This document shows, piece by piece, positions 53,899 through 63,667 of a DNA stretch of 64,000 nucleotides. The notes beneath the pieces are model-generated. The model saw only the letters and a list, made by a program, of their open reading frames with translations, made no database searches and was not told the origin of the DNA. Origin of the DNA: Leptospira johnsonii (lineage in GTDB: Bacteria; Spirochaetota; Leptospiria; Leptospirales; Leptospiraceae); contig NZ_BFAY01000001.1 in the NCBI RefSeq assembly GCF_003112675.1, positions 62,001 through 126,000 on the forward strand, in the 5' to 3' direction. The translations under genes and the position numbers were made by a program. The stretch's first letter is position 1; every line of letters begins with the position of its first letter.

Positions 53899-55647
53899 AT
53901 GAATTCGGAAACATATCCTCTAGCAGTATTACAACTCAAGGGTTCCCAAGAAGAGATGGGAAGACAATTCGGTGAGATCATGAATGCGATCGGGCAATTT
54001 GAGCCGATCTTTGATTTTTATCCAGTGATGGCCCGCAATCTTTTACTAGGGAGTTTGCCTCGTAGCAATCGGAATTTTTTAGCGAAGGGAGCGACTTCTC
54101 TTCTGGTGAATTGGATGTCCAGAAGGATGAAGAAGCATAGGCCTTCCGAATTTTCAGCGAGAACGATTGCTGCCCTGACTGCGGCGGGCCGTTCTGCGAA
54201 ATTGGAAAAGGAACTTTTTACTATGGATTCTTTTCAGAACTCTGTCGGGTTCTTGGGTGCGATCCAACTTCTTCCTGAGCTTGCGCATATGAGTCCGGGT
54301 AGAAACCCTCAAATGCTTCCTGCTTGTACGAGTGTGGCAGTCTGGGGAGAACAAAGTCAGGACGGTAAGTTATATCACGCTCGCAATTTCGATTTCCCCG
54401 GTGTGGAAGTTTGGGACAAACGTCCGATTGTCGTTTTTTGTACTCCTGAAAAAGGTTTACGTTATGGTTATATTGCATGTAGGGGTGCTGATGTTCCAGG
54501 GATCACCGCTTTTAATGAAGCTGGTCTGACCATTGCATTTCATACTCGCTTTCATAAAAAGATAGGCTTCAACGGTTTGGGTGTGATCGACTTCGGTCAT
54601 AAGATCATTTCGGAAGCAAGATCTATCGAAGAAGCAGTAAGCATCGCTAAAAAGCATAAGATCAATTCTACTTGGGGGCTAATTGTCACTAATCATAAGG
54701 AGAAGGGCCCAAAGGCAGCGATTATCGAGACGAACTACGGGAATGTGGATGTGGTCTATCCTAATTTAGGAAAAGATCATATTGTGAATACGAATCATTA
54801 CCAAAGTGAGAAGTTACAGGATGGAGAGATTATGGCGGCTCCTGTTTTCTATCATCATTGTATCAGCCGTTTTGATAGGGCGGAGCAGCTTCTTTCTTCT
54901 CAAAAAAAGAAGGGAACCAGTGTTGTGGATCTTCAGAACCTTCTGAACGATACGATTGACTGTTCCAGTGGGGAAGTTCGTACCATGGGGTCTACAATCC
55001 GCCAGATCACTTCCGTGAAATCAGTCGTGATGAGCGTAGAAGCCCGTAAAATTTTTGTCTCGGTGGGCACCGCTCCTACCGGTAGCGGTCCTTATATGGA
55101 AATTCCTATGGCCTGGGGAGAGCCTGGTTATAAGGTCTTAGATCTTTCGGATGCTAAAAAAGTAAAAGGGAAGAAACTTCCTAAATCCAAGAATCCTATG
55201 GTTGGTTCTGCGATCCAATATTATAAAAAAGCAATGCTTATCAATGACGACCCAGGTATGGGGGGAATCGATGATATTCTTGTGGAATTACAGAATGCGA
55301 ATGCAGAATTTTCAGGCAAGGATCCTTCTATCCTATTCTTAGAAGCAATATTATATCTGGAAAAAGGGAATCTGAATAAGGCTTCGTTCTTACTGGAGCA
55401 AGCGGAAAGTTTGGAGACTTCTTCTTTCAGAAAGCAGCAAAGTGCATTGTGGCTGGCAAGGACTCAGTCCGTTTTGGGTAAACAAAAGATAGCAGATCAT
55501 TTCTATGATAAGATCAAAAATTCTAAAACGGAGTTTGCTACTCAAGTTTGGAAACAGAAAGCGTTTCAAGACAAGGGGAAATATTCCGCGAGAAAGTTGA
55601 GACAGGTGTCTCCGAATTTTATCATCGTAGAAGCGAACGAGTTGTAA
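53899..55647 (+). CDS. C45-family N-terminal-nucleophile hydrolase/acyltransferase
   Basis: Start placed at the ATG at 53899 (MNSETYPLAVLQLKGSQEEM). 582 residues. The first two thirds match the acyl-CoA:6-aminopenicillanate acyltransferase/C45 fold: RQFGEIM near the start, the autoprocessing Cys in LPACTSVAVWGEQSQDGKLY (Cys143) and HARNFDFPGVEVWDKRPIVV, then PGITAFNEAGLTIAFHTRFH. In related enzymes that Cys becomes the new N-terminus and attacks an amide. The C-terminal 130 residues are helical and TPR-like (FLEAILYLEKGNLNKASFLL, WLARTQSVLGKQKIADHFYD). No signal peptide, so cytoplasmic. Amidase or acyltransferase substrate unknown. Confidence 0.85.
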   Translation: MNSETYPLAVLQLKGSQEEMGRQFGEIMNAIGQFEPIFDFYPVMARNLLLGSLPRSNRNFLAKGATSLLVNWMSRRMKKHRPSEFSARTIAALTAAGRSAKLEKELFTMDSFQNSVGFLGAIQLLPELAHMSPGRNPQMLPACTSVAVWGEQSQDGKLYHARNFDFPGVEVWDKRPIVVFCTPEKGLRYGYIACRGADVPGITAFNEAGLTIAFHTRFHKKIGFNGLGVIDFGHKIISEARSIEEAVSIAKKHKINSTWGLIVTNHKEKGPKAAIIETNYGNVDVVYPNLGKDHIVNTNHYQSEKLQDGEIMAAPVFYHHCISRFDRAEQLLSSQKKKGTSVVDLQNLLNDTIDCSSGEVRTMGSTIRQITSVKSVVMSVEARKIFVSVGTAPTGSGPYMEIPMAWGEPGYKVLDLSDAKKVKGKKLPKSKNPMVGSAIQYYKKAMLINDDPGMGGIDDILVELQNANAEFSGKDPSILFLEAILYLEKGNLNKASFLLEQAESLETSSFRKQQSALWLARTQSVLGKQKIADHFYDKIKNSKTEFATQVWKQKAFQDKGKYSARKLRQVSPNFIIVEANEL

Positions 55648-55650
55648 GAC

Positions 55651-55692
55651 GATAGACTTCTTCTTCGGTATTTCCCGAAGAAGAAGTCTATC
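55651..55692. terminator. Strong bidirectional terminator
   Basis: GATAGACTTCTTCTTCGG (55651-55668) pairs perfectly over 18 bp with CCGAAGAAGAAGTCTATC (55675-55692), loop TATTTC. It lies in the 49-bp gap between the convergent C45 and DUF1566 genes. TTATTT follows on the plus strand. Confidence 0.8.
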
Positions 55693-55696
55693 TTAT

Positions 55697-56764
55697 TTAA
55701 GGACCTGCTACACAACGAGCGCGAACACTACTCGTATCCGACTTAGCATAACTATTCATTTGATAGATCATCTGTGCGTGGGCCAATGATGTCGCGTTAT
55801 TGGCCGTGGTTCCCGTCCAAGCGATCGATGCTTGTGCACTATTGGGGAAAAGAGAAAGTGGAAGATTCCAACCGCCTATCGAGGGCTCTGAGATAAAATA
55901 TGATTCTCTAACAGTCGGAAGTCGCCAATCTGTTCTTGAAGCGAAGTTTAGATTATTACAATAATCTAACGCTTGTTGCCAATTTAAGGCAGTTGCCGAT
56001 CCAGTACATGTAGCGTCATCTGCCTGTCCGTATGCACATTTTTTGATCAGAAGTCCAGTATTGTCCTCTTGTAAGGTACCATCCCCCATATCTGTGAAAC
56101 TTGCGTTCGGGACCTTGGGACCTGATACGCAGCGAACGGCAAAGTTTGTGGTTTCATCAATGGCACTTATGCTCCCGCTTGCATACAATAAGTATCTTCC
56201 TGGAAATGGCACCGCAGGTGTGGATGTCCAACCTCCGGCTGCCTGCAAGTTTGGAAAGTAGGTATCGGACAAGAATGTTATTTGGGAATGATCTCCGAAT
56301 AAAATGGCCTCTCTGGCGCTAGGGAGTCTCCAGTTTCGTCCTGCGGTGGTTAAAGAATTACAATAAGCATTGGCTACTTTCCAATATGTATTGATACTCG
56401 AACCGATACAAGTGCTTCCATTCCAAATCATTCCGAATGGGCATCTTTGCCAAATCAGTTCGGAGCTTTCTTCCAGTATTGTTTCTCCGAAGTCGCGGAT
56501 TTGTAATGAAAATGGGCCTGGAGTATTCGTAAATTCTGCATCTTCTCCCGTTCCAGTGCAGGCGCGCGTCGCTCCGCTAGTGTCGTAACAAGTGGCTTGG
56601 TTTGAGTCCGATAATTTAAAAGAGGAGCCCGGGGGAACGCTTGAAACACTTGTTAGAGCTAAAAGAACGGAAGTTTCCATATTATAATTTTTATGCTCTG
56701 GTTCACAGTTCCAAAGAGCTAAGGATACAAGGAGTAAAATACACAGGGTTTGGTGCTTTTTCAT
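55697..56764 (-). CDS. DUF1566 lipoprotein with two Lcl repeats
   Basis: 355 residues. Signal peptide with lipobox LALWNC (Cys near 20), then a hydrophobic Ala/Leu/Ser patch. Two copies of a DUF1566/Lcl-like unit follow, each with paired Cys and the CNSL/CNNL, WRLPSAREA/WRLPTVRES motif, a WTST/WTGT turn and a final VRCVSGP/ARCVAGP. The unit resembles C-type-lectin-like folds (FGE/Lcl) found on bacterial surfaces. It is downstream of ispG on the same strand (178-nt gap). Role unknown, perhaps adhesion. Confidence 0.85.
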   Translation of the reverse strand: MKKHQTLCILLLVSLALWNCEPEHKNYNMETSVLLALTSVSSVPPGSSFKLSDSNQATCYDTSGATRACTGTGEDAEFTNTPGPFSLQIRDFGETILEESSELIWQRCPFGMIWNGSTCIGSSINTYWKVANAYCNSLTTAGRNWRLPSAREAILFGDHSQITFLSDTYFPNLQAAGGWTSTPAVPFPGRYLLYASGSISAIDETTNFAVRCVSGPKVPNASFTDMGDGTLQEDNTGLLIKKCAYGQADDATCTGSATALNWQQALDYCNNLNFASRTDWRLPTVRESYFISEPSIGGWNLPLSLFPNSAQASIAWTGTTANNATSLAHAQMIYQMNSYAKSDTSSVRARCVAGP

Positions 56765-56942
56765 TTTATAAATTCCAATTTTAAAATATTCGTATTGCTT
56801 AATGTATCCTAAAGGAGGGACAGCCGGACAGAATAGGGGGAAAATCGGAGGATTTTCTTAAAAGATTGGAATTTTTACGTTATGCGAAAGACATTACCCA
56901 ATTGGGGTATTAAGTTATTGTGAAATTCGCTAAAACAAAAGT

Positions 56943-58949
56943 TTAAAAAGTATTTTCGCTGGCGACCGATTCTCTTTCCATCCACATTCCGGAATCTTTG
57001 ATTAGCTGGACTAGTCTTTCATCCGCTTCTTCGGATGGAACGTTTTTGAGTACGATTTCTTTCCCACGGTATAAATGCACTTTGCCTGGGCCGGCGCCCA
57101 CGTAACCAAAATCTGCATCCGCCATTTCTCCAGGGCCGTTTACGATACAGCCCATAACTGCGATCTTGACCCCTTTTAGGTGACCTGTTTTTTCTTTGAT
57201 ACGTGCAGTTGTGGTTTGCAGATCGAATAGTGTTCTTCCGCAAGATGGACAGGAAATATATTCCGTTTTTGTAAGGCGTAGTCTAGTTGCCTGTAGGATA
57301 TCAAATCCAAGTTGTAATACTGCTTCCGGTTCGCTATCGATCACCTTGATCCGCAGCATGTCTCCGATCCCGTCGGTCAGCATTCCACCTAGCCCTATCG
57401 AGGATTCATATAACGCAGTTTCCATGTCCGGATATTCTGCACTTAAGAAGATCGGATAATCAAAATCGCTAAGTATACGCGCTAATTTTCTGTAATCGTG
57501 AAGTATATGAAAGGTTTGGACCGAGAACGTTACCGATTCTATTCCTGCGTTCTTGAACTCTTCGGGTAATCCTTTGAGACTTTCGATCTGGTAGGCTTGG
57601 ACGCTGAGTTCTGTGATCCCTTTGCCTTCTCTTTTATACAAAAAGTCTAATAAAGAATCCCTGTTTTGGAAATGGTGGAATGGATCCACAGTAACTTTAG
57701 GGAACGGGATCAGATCTTCTAATACATCTTCGAGTAATAATTCGTTTTGTTCTACGATGACTCCCATCGGAACAGAGGAAGATTTACTTGCAGTAATACA
57801 TTCTTCTCTCAGGAATTCGTCGGCAGGAAGCGGCACGGAAACCGTTTCCAATTCCAAGGATCTGGATTTTGCATAATTTTTAAGTGAAGAAAGTGCCTGG
57901 GAAAATCCGCTTTCAGATTCAAAAGGCAGAACCGATTCAATACGCACTGCATGATTTTCTCCAAGAGGAAGAGTTCCTATATGGATCGGTCTGCTATAAA
58001 ATCTTTGGTAGGAGTAAGGGTTCCTGAATTCGGAATATCCTTGGCTTTGAGTTTCCGGAAATCTGAGACGATTGTATTTGTCTGCAAGTAATCTTGCGAC
58101 TGGAACTTCGTGGATTGGATCTTCCGTTAAGGAGACTCGGATCGTATCACCTAAGCCGTCTTCTAATAAGGAACCGATCCCGATTGCGGATTTGATCCTT
58201 CCGTCTTTTCCGTCTCCTGCTTCAGTCACCCCTAAATGTAATGGATAATCCATCTGCAGTTCCATGAAGCGACTGCATAATAATCTATATGCCTGGACCA
58301 TTACTTGCGGATTCGAGGCTTTCATGCTAACTATAATATCTTTATAAGAAAGACTTTCAGCAATTCTGATAAACTCAATCGCTGACTCCACCATTCCTTG
58401 TGGAGTATCTCCGTACTTGTTCATGATACGATCGGATAAGGAACCATGATTGGTCCCTATTCTCATAGAAACTCCCAATTCTTTACAACGAAGTACTAAT
58501 GGACTGAATACTTCAGAGATCCTTTCTAATTCTTCTTTATATTCAAGGTCGGTATAATCTCTGATTGCGAATTTTTTCTTATCGGCGAAGTTGCCTGGAT
58601 TAATACGGACCTTCTCCACCCATTCTACGGATTTCATTGCAACACTTGGAGTAAAATGGATATCCGCTACGAGTGGGACCTTACTTCCCAATCTTTTGAG
58701 TTCTTTACGGATATTTGGCAAGTTATCCGCATCCGGTTGAGAGGGAACTGTCAATCGAACGATCTCACACCCAGCTGCTTCCAGTTCCAGAATTTGTCTG
58801 ACTGAATTTTCAGTGTCTCTTGTGTCCGCAGTGATCATGGATTGTATGCGGATCGGATTATTCCCGCCGATGCCAATGTCTCCTACTTTTACCTCTCTGG
58901 TCCTGCGGCGTTGGTAAGAGAATGGAGAATGATTGTATCGGAAGTTCAT
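56943..58949 (-). CDS. ispG: 4-hydroxy-3-methylbut-2-en-1-yl diphosphate synthase, long form
   Basis: Fe-S enzyme of the MEP isoprenoid pathway converting MEcPP to HMBPP. 668 residues, much longer than the 360-380 of the E. coli enzyme. The TIM barrel ([53 protein letters not shown]) is followed by an inserted domain of about 250 residues. The C-terminal 4Fe-4S domain comes last ([33 protein letters not shown]). This three-domain layout is known in plants, chlamydiae and spirochaetes. Divergent from a small membrane-protein gene. Confidence 0.96.
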   Translation of the reverse strand: MNFRYNHSPFSYQRRRTREVKVGDIGIGGNNPIRIQSMITADTRDTENSVRQILELEAAGCEIVRLTVPSQPDADNLPNIRKELKRLGSKVPLVADIHFTPSVAMKSVEWVEKVRINPGNFADKKKFAIRDYTDLEYKEELERISEVFSPLVLRCKELGVSMRIGTNHGSLSDRIMNKYGDTPQGMVESAIEFIRIAESLSYKDIIVSMKASNPQVMVQAYRLLCSRFMELQMDYPLHLGVTEAGDGKDGRIKSAIGIGSLLEDGLGDTIRVSLTEDPIHEVPVARLLADKYNRLRFPETQSQGYSEFRNPYSYQRFYSRPIHIGTLPLGENHAVRIESVLPFESESGFSQALSSLKNYAKSRSLELETVSVPLPADEFLREECITASKSSSVPMGVIVEQNELLLEDVLEDLIPFPKVTVDPFHHFQNRDSLLDFLYKREGKGITELSVQAYQIESLKGLPEEFKNAGIESVTFSVQTFHILHDYRKLARILSDFDYPIFLSAEYPDMETALYESSIGLGGMLTDGIGDMLRIKVIDSEPEAVLQLGFDILQATRLRLTKTEYISCPSCGRTLFDLQTTTARIKEKTGHLKGVKIAVMGCIVNGPGEMADADFGYVGAGPGKVHLYRGKEIVLKNVPSEEADERLVQLIKDSGMWMERESVASENTF

Positions 58950-59140
58950 GGGTGGTCTCTAGTTCCATTAAGAAGGGGCCGAACCGCTTGTCATTTAGGA
59001 TTTTTCCCGAATAAGTCCGAATCTGAGAGGTTTTTAGGGATTTGTAGTAGTTCCTACCTCTAGGAGTAACGGCCAAAAGGGCGGCCAAATTGAATAAATT
59101 GACTGGAAATGCAGAGTAACGAGGATTGCAAGAACCTAGT

Positions 59141-59767
59141 ATGGATCTACTAAAACGTTTTTTTAAGAAGATAGAATCACTCGAAGATGCTGAGTTTTTC
59201 CTGAACTCAACTTCTTATATTTTGTTTTTGATCGGGTTTCTCCAAAGTATTCTTTTTACCTTTCTTTTAGGGTCTTTTCGGAATTTCTATATGGATGTTC
59301 TTCTAATTTTTATCTTCGGGGTAGTGATCCGATTTTCCAGAAGCAGGGTCTCCGTTCTTCTTCTTTGTATTTATTCTCTGATCATTCTTATAGGCACAAC
59401 CTTGACTTGGTTTGGGATCGCTGCAGGCGGAGGTAATAATATATTTCTGGCATTACTGCTTCTCTTTTTTTCCGTTCGTGCAGCTAAGGTGAGTTTTCAA
59501 TTCCATAAGTTGAAAGATACAAAACTTGTTTGGAAAAATATTTGGATCCGCCATGTGATTGCGCTAGGTTTTGCATTTATACTTTCCTCCTCTCTTTTTA
59601 TTTCTTCCGTATTTATAGCTAAATCTTGGGGGATCACTGAAATTGGGAGTCTTCACGGAGAAATTATTTTCGAATCTCTTCCTATCTCTTACATTCTTCT
59701 TTTGCTTCCTGGACTTCCTTGGGCTAAAAAAAGAAGAATGTACATTGTCTCCGAAATCCCTTCTTGA
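59141..59767 (+). CDS. Small multi-pass membrane protein of unknown function
   Basis: 208 residues from the ATG at 59141; a TTG at 59126 would add five residues. Six hydrophobic segments (SYILFLIGFLQSILFTFLLG, SVLLLCIYSLIILIGTTLTW, VIALGFAFILSSSLFISSVF, LPISYILLLLPGLPW) with a charged N-terminus (DLLKRFFKKIESLEDAEFF). No family motif recognised. The upstream gap shared with ispG carries a partial copy of the dispersed palindrome (GTAGTAGTTCCTAC at 59044-59057). Confidence 0.7.
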   Translation: MDLLKRFFKKIESLEDAEFFLNSTSYILFLIGFLQSILFTFLLGSFRNFYMDVLLIFIFGVVIRFSRSRVSVLLLCIYSLIILIGTTLTWFGIAAGGGNNIFLALLLLFFSVRAAKVSFQFHKLKDTKLVWKNIWIRHVIALGFAFILSSSLFISSVFIAKSWGITEIGSLHGEIIFESLPISYILLLLPGLPWAKKRRMYIVSEIPS

Positions 59768-60120
59768 ACCCAGGTCTGTATATTCAGATTTTTGAACATG
59801 TTTTGGGTAGAAGGATCCCTGTAGTGAACGTTATAGTAAATGTGAGCTTTTCCTCACTTTTTTTCTTAACAGAATAAAAAATCTAAAAATAAGCCTATCA
59901 CGATTTGTTGTGCTGTTAGCTGGCCGGGGAATCTATACACACACATAACGTCTCTATTTCTCCGAAGTTTTGAAATCAAAGTATCGGATCAAGTCGTATA
60001 ACAGGCGTTTGTTCCTCGATTTGTGTCGTTCATTCCGAACGAGCCTGGAAATTTTTTAAAAAACTCGGAAAAATTCCCTAGGGATTAGGCTATTGGGGAA
60101 AAACGTTAGATGGGAACTTA
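59768..60120. other. Intergenic, terminator and leader, no gene seen
   Basis: 353 bp. Near the left side GTGAG-CTTTTC-CTCAC (59842-59857) followed by TTTTTTT is a small intrinsic terminator. Near the right, TCGTTC-ATTCC-GAACGA (60026-60042) is a perfect short stem in the probable leader of the next lipoprotein. Confidence 0.45.
59842..59865 (+). terminator. Short intrinsic terminator
   Basis: GTGAG (59842-59846), loop CTTTTC, CTCAC (59853-59857), then a run of seven T. The stem is only 5 bp, so efficiency may be low. Confidence 0.5.
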
Positions 60121-61017
60121 ATGAATCTATTAAATAGAAAAATACTTTTTATGAAGATCTTACCGGTGCTCGGGATCTTTTTCGTTTTATATTGTTCTGG
60201 AGATGCCAAGAGTATTGCGGAACTGACCGCTGCTGCAAAGGCAGTATTGGATGGAGTTGCAGCTCCAGTACCTGTCCCTCCGGGAGAACCTGCTCCTCCT
60301 GGCCAGCCAGAGAACGCTCCTGATCTTCAGGAATCTACTATCACAAGTTTTGATATTTCCGATCCGAATGAGCATAGTTATCTAGGCTTGTTTTCCATCC
60401 AGGCTATCAATTTTAATTTACCTGTGCATGATAATACTACCGTCTCTGCGTTTATCGGAGGCCAAAGTATGAAGCTGATGCCTGATAATACAGTGGTGAA
60501 TTCTTTCTCTCATTGGACTGTTACTGCAGGTCAACTTTCTCAGCTGGGGGCGAACCCGCCCGCGATAGTTGGTCCTTCCGATAGAAAATTAAAAGTGCTG
60601 ATCGTGGCCCGAAATGAATTCGGGATCTCTTCTAAAGTAAAACAGGTAGGACAAACTCATTTTTGCACTGGAGCGGCAACACTTCCAGCAACTGTTGGAG
60701 ATTGCGGAAACGTCTGTGGAACTGCAACATTAAATGGGGATACTGTAGAATTTAAAACCCAGAAGACGATTGCTCAAGATGATTTCGAATATCTGTATCT
60801 AGACATTTCCGTTGCACAGCCGATCTCATTTTCGATCCCTGCGGTCCCATTCAGCTTTTTCGAAAAGTTTGCTCCGATCGGCTCAGGAACTTACGAGGCG
60901 AGCGCTAGTTTAAACCGTACCAGTTTCGATTATATGTGCGTGGAGATTAGTTCTTATTCTTATACGGATCCTCCTTTTGCCGACGATTTTATTCGAGGGA
61001 AAGTAATCATTCCCTGA
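60121..61017 (+). CDS. Lipoprotein of unknown function with Pro-rich linker
   Basis: 298 residues. Start at ATG 60121, with GGGA nearby; an inner ATG at 60151 lacks a site. Lipobox FVLYC (Cys near 25), then a helical AELTAAAKAVLDG segment, a Pro-rich linker (PVPVPPGEPAPPGQPENAP) and a beta-rich globular domain with four central Cys (FCTGAATL, DCGNVCG). No catalytic motif. It sits 46 bp before a beta-propeller lipoprotein with a similar linker. The two probably belong together at the cell surface. Confidence 0.78.
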   Translation: MNLLNRKILFMKILPVLGIFFVLYCSGDAKSIAELTAAAKAVLDGVAAPVPVPPGEPAPPGQPENAPDLQESTITSFDISDPNEHSYLGLFSIQAINFNLPVHDNTTVSAFIGGQSMKLMPDNTVVNSFSHWTVTAGQLSQLGANPPAIVGPSDRKLKVLIVARNEFGISSKVKQVGQTHFCTGAATLPATVGDCGNVCGTATLNGDTVEFKTQKTIAQDDFEYLYLDISVAQPISFSIPAVPFSFFEKFAPIGSGTYEASASLNRTSFDYMCVEISSYSYTDPPFADDFIRGKVIIP

Positions 61018-61063
61018 TCCCTAAATTGAAAATTAAAAAAATAGAATGTTATACAAGGGATTT

Positions 61064-63139
61064 ATGAAAAGAGTACCACTCCTAATTTTGATCTTCCATT
61101 TTTTTATAACGGGATGTTCCTCCGAAGCAGGAGGTTTTGATCCTGTCGCTGCACTTCTTGCAGCAATTTCTCCCGGTTCTCCGGGGGGAGAAGTTCCTCC
61201 TCCTGGAGAGGCAGGAACTCCTGCATGGGTAAGCGCGTCTGACGCAGCATTTAGTGATAAGGTGGAAATTCGTTGGGAGCCGGTTCCTGCTCAGGAATAC
61301 AGGGTATTCAGAAAATCAGTATTCGAATCTTCTTACCAACAGATTGGTTCAGTGACAGATCCTGTTTTTACGGATCCTGTTTCCAATTCACAAAGTTTAT
61401 TTCAATATGCGATCCAGGTTGTGGATCCGGAAGGTAAAATTTCTCCCATCAGTCTTTTTGATACAGGGACGGTCGGTTTCAATTCTTCCTGTTCTACAAA
61501 GTTAAATGCACTTGGAGGAGGAACTTCTCTCTATTCCAGATTTAAGAACGGCTTTCCCGGAACTGCGATCTCTGTTTCTTCTTGGGGAAATTCGGTGCTT
61601 ATTACAAGCGGTACGAACGTTTATTTGTTGAATGCGAATGGAGATATAATCGGTGTTTGGACCGGGATCTCTCCTAAGGCAATGGTTGTGGATCCTTCCG
61701 ATCGTATTTTTGCTTTGGTCGGAATGAAAGTATTCGAACTGAATTCTGATTGTTCCCAAACAAGTTTGATCGATCTTCCTGGAGATTCTTCTCCTAAAGA
61801 TCTGGCTTTGGATACTTCCGGGAATTTGTATATCAGCGAGGCGAATTTTAATACCGGAACGGATCGCATTTTCAAATATTCTTCTGCGGGAAATTTACTC
61901 AAGACCTGGGACCTTCCTGGAACATCTAGGCAACCTTATGCGATCTATATCCATCCTTCCGACAATAGTTTGTTAGTAGCTGATAATTCAACTTTTGATC
62001 TGTACCAATACGATATTAGTGGAGATACTCCGATCCAACTCGCATCCAAACAGATTACTGTCGGCCAGATCATTGATATGACTATGAGCGGTGGACAGAT
62101 CCTTGTCGCTATTCAACAGAATTCTTTTCCGGATAATGGACCTTATTTAGTGAGATTCCATAGTGGAATGTCCGGAGGTTCCGTGACTATGAAGATCAAT
62201 CCTGCTGGATTTTCTACCATCCAAAGTATTGCAACAGACAATCGTAATGGGAATATTTTTGCTGTAGATACGGAAAGATCTTCGGTCCTTTCCTGCGCGG
62301 CTCCTATCTTTACGAATTGTTCCCCTAGTTTAATAGGATTTTCTCCTTTGAGAATTGTTCGAGATGATAAGAAGAATTTTTACATTCTTCATGCAACAAA
62401 ACAGATCACTAAGCTGAATCCGAACGGGGCTCATATTTCCAATTTTGTCTTACCTTCTTTTCAGGGTTCTTCTGTCCAAGGCGCAGATCTGGAGATTGAC
62501 GGGGACTTTTTGTATATCTCAGGTAGAAATTTGTCGGACACAAAGGTTTTGGTAAAAGTTAAAACGGATTTTACCGGAGTTACAACTCGGACATTGCCTG
62601 CGAATCCATTTGTTCCTTTTACGAATATCGCTGTGACTGATGGAAAAGTGTTCAGCGATTTTGTGGATATCGGGGAAGAAGACTTCTTCACTTATTTGAA
62701 TTTTTCTTCTGTCAATGGGGGAGGGGATGGGAGTTATTTAGATAATTCTTATAGAGAATCTTTCATCATGAGTACGGACGAACTAGAAACGGATTATGCC
62801 GGGAATTTTTATCATATGTTAGTAGGTATGGGAGAAAGTGATATCCATACTTCTATCTCTAAGTTCAACTCCAATACTTTAGAATGGACTAATCTAGTCC
62901 AATCGGCTACGATTCCTTTCCAACAGATCACAACTGATAAGTCGGGGAATTTATATACCTTAGAAGGAACTACAAATAACGGATATAAATTGTTTAAGAG
63001 AGATGGGAACTTTACTGAGTTGAATCAGATCTCTATACCTACGAGCCAGATCTCTACCGGAGCACTTTACGTTTCCGACACAGGAGATTCTTCCTTCCTG
63101 GCCACCCCTTTGAGTCTGCATAAAATTATGTTACCTTGA
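61064..63139 (+). CDS. Beta-propeller (NHL-like) lipoprotein with fibronectin-like domain
   Basis: 691 residues from the ATG at 61064, which has AAGGGA seven bases upstream; an ATG at 61046 is less likely. Lipobox FITGC, a DPVAALLAAISPG patch, and a Pro/Gly linker (PGGEVPPPGEAGTPA). A fibronectin-III-like strand set follows (DKVEIRWEPVPAQEYRVFRK, FQYAIQVVDPEGKISPI). The rest is repeated blades of NHL/SMP-30 type (KDLALDTSGNLYISEANFNT, YAIYIHPSDNSLLVADNSTF, TDNRNGNIFAVDTERSSV). Propellers like this bind proteins or ligands. Surface role inferred. Confidence 0.82.
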   Translation: MKRVPLLILIFHFFITGCSSEAGGFDPVAALLAAISPGSPGGEVPPPGEAGTPAWVSASDAAFSDKVEIRWEPVPAQEYRVFRKSVFESSYQQIGSVTDPVFTDPVSNSQSLFQYAIQVVDPEGKISPISLFDTGTVGFNSSCSTKLNALGGGTSLYSRFKNGFPGTAISVSSWGNSVLITSGTNVYLLNANGDIIGVWTGISPKAMVVDPSDRIFALVGMKVFELNSDCSQTSLIDLPGDSSPKDLALDTSGNLYISEANFNTGTDRIFKYSSAGNLLKTWDLPGTSRQPYAIYIHPSDNSLLVADNSTFDLYQYDISGDTPIQLASKQITVGQIIDMTMSGGQILVAIQQNSFPDNGPYLVRFHSGMSGGSVTMKINPAGFSTIQSIATDNRNGNIFAVDTERSSVLSCAAPIFTNCSPSLIGFSPLRIVRDDKKNFYILHATKQITKLNPNGAHISNFVLPSFQGSSVQGADLEIDGDFLYISGRNLSDTKVLVKVKTDFTGVTTRTLPANPFVPFTNIAVTDGKVFSDFVDIGEEDFFTYLNFSSVNGGGDGSYLDNSYRESFIMSTDELETDYAGNFYHMLVGMGESDIHTSISKFNSNTLEWTNLVQSATIPFQQITTDKSGNLYTLEGTTNNGYKLFKRDGNFTELNQISIPTSQISTGALYVSDTGDSSFLATPLSLHKIMLP

Positions 63140-63279
63140 AATGGGGTTGCTCTATCGGTAAGATCTAAATTTTCCAAAAGTAAAAAAATTCTAAGCGTGG
63201 AATTTGAGATCAGGGGGTAGGAAATCCGATACTTTGGTTATAGAAATCTGAAAAGATTTTTGGAATAAAAGGCCTCGGC

Positions 63280-63597
63280 ATGGAATTTCTGGAACCAAAA
63301 GACCTGACGGAAAATAAATCCTACCGGATCCGCCTAACCGTAGCCATCTATAGAAATAATATTTTATCCTATAAAAACGATATAGTAGTTCCTTCGGTTT
63401 ATATAAGAAGGAACGAAGCAAGAGCACATATCCGAAAAGAAGTGACAGAACGTCTGGCACATTCTTCCTTTTTCCGTTCTCCTCGTCCGGATTATGATTT
63501 GGTTCGTTATTCTGAAGAAGCTAGTTGTAACACATTCTTGAGATACAGGATCATCAGCGGTAGTCCCAGCGAAGAGACTATGCCTAAGACTGTTTAA
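63280..63597 (+). CDS. Hypothetical small protein
   Basis: 105 residues, basic, soluble: MEFLEPKDLTENKSYRIRLT, then VAIYRNNILSYKNDIVVPSV, and RNEARAHIRKEVTERLAHSS. No signal peptide or membrane segment. The codon and amino-acid pattern looks genuine, unlike the frames on the opposite strand. No family recognised. No clear ribosome binding site, so the start is provisional. Confidence 0.6.
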   Translation: MEFLEPKDLTENKSYRIRLTVAIYRNNILSYKNDIVVPSVYIRRNEARAHIRKEVTERLAHSSFFRSPRPDYDLVRYSEEASCNTFLRYRIISGSPSEETMPKTV

Positions 63598-63667
63598 GAA
63601 AGATTCGTAACTTAATTGTCTTGAATTCCGGTCTAGGGTTGTAAAAACTTGACTGCGAATCCGGATT

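Noticed and set aside
53489..53902. Several overlapping frames on both strands
   Set aside because: They arise from the 36-bp repeat and GC-rich stems; the same peptides recur in different frames, which is a repeat artefact.
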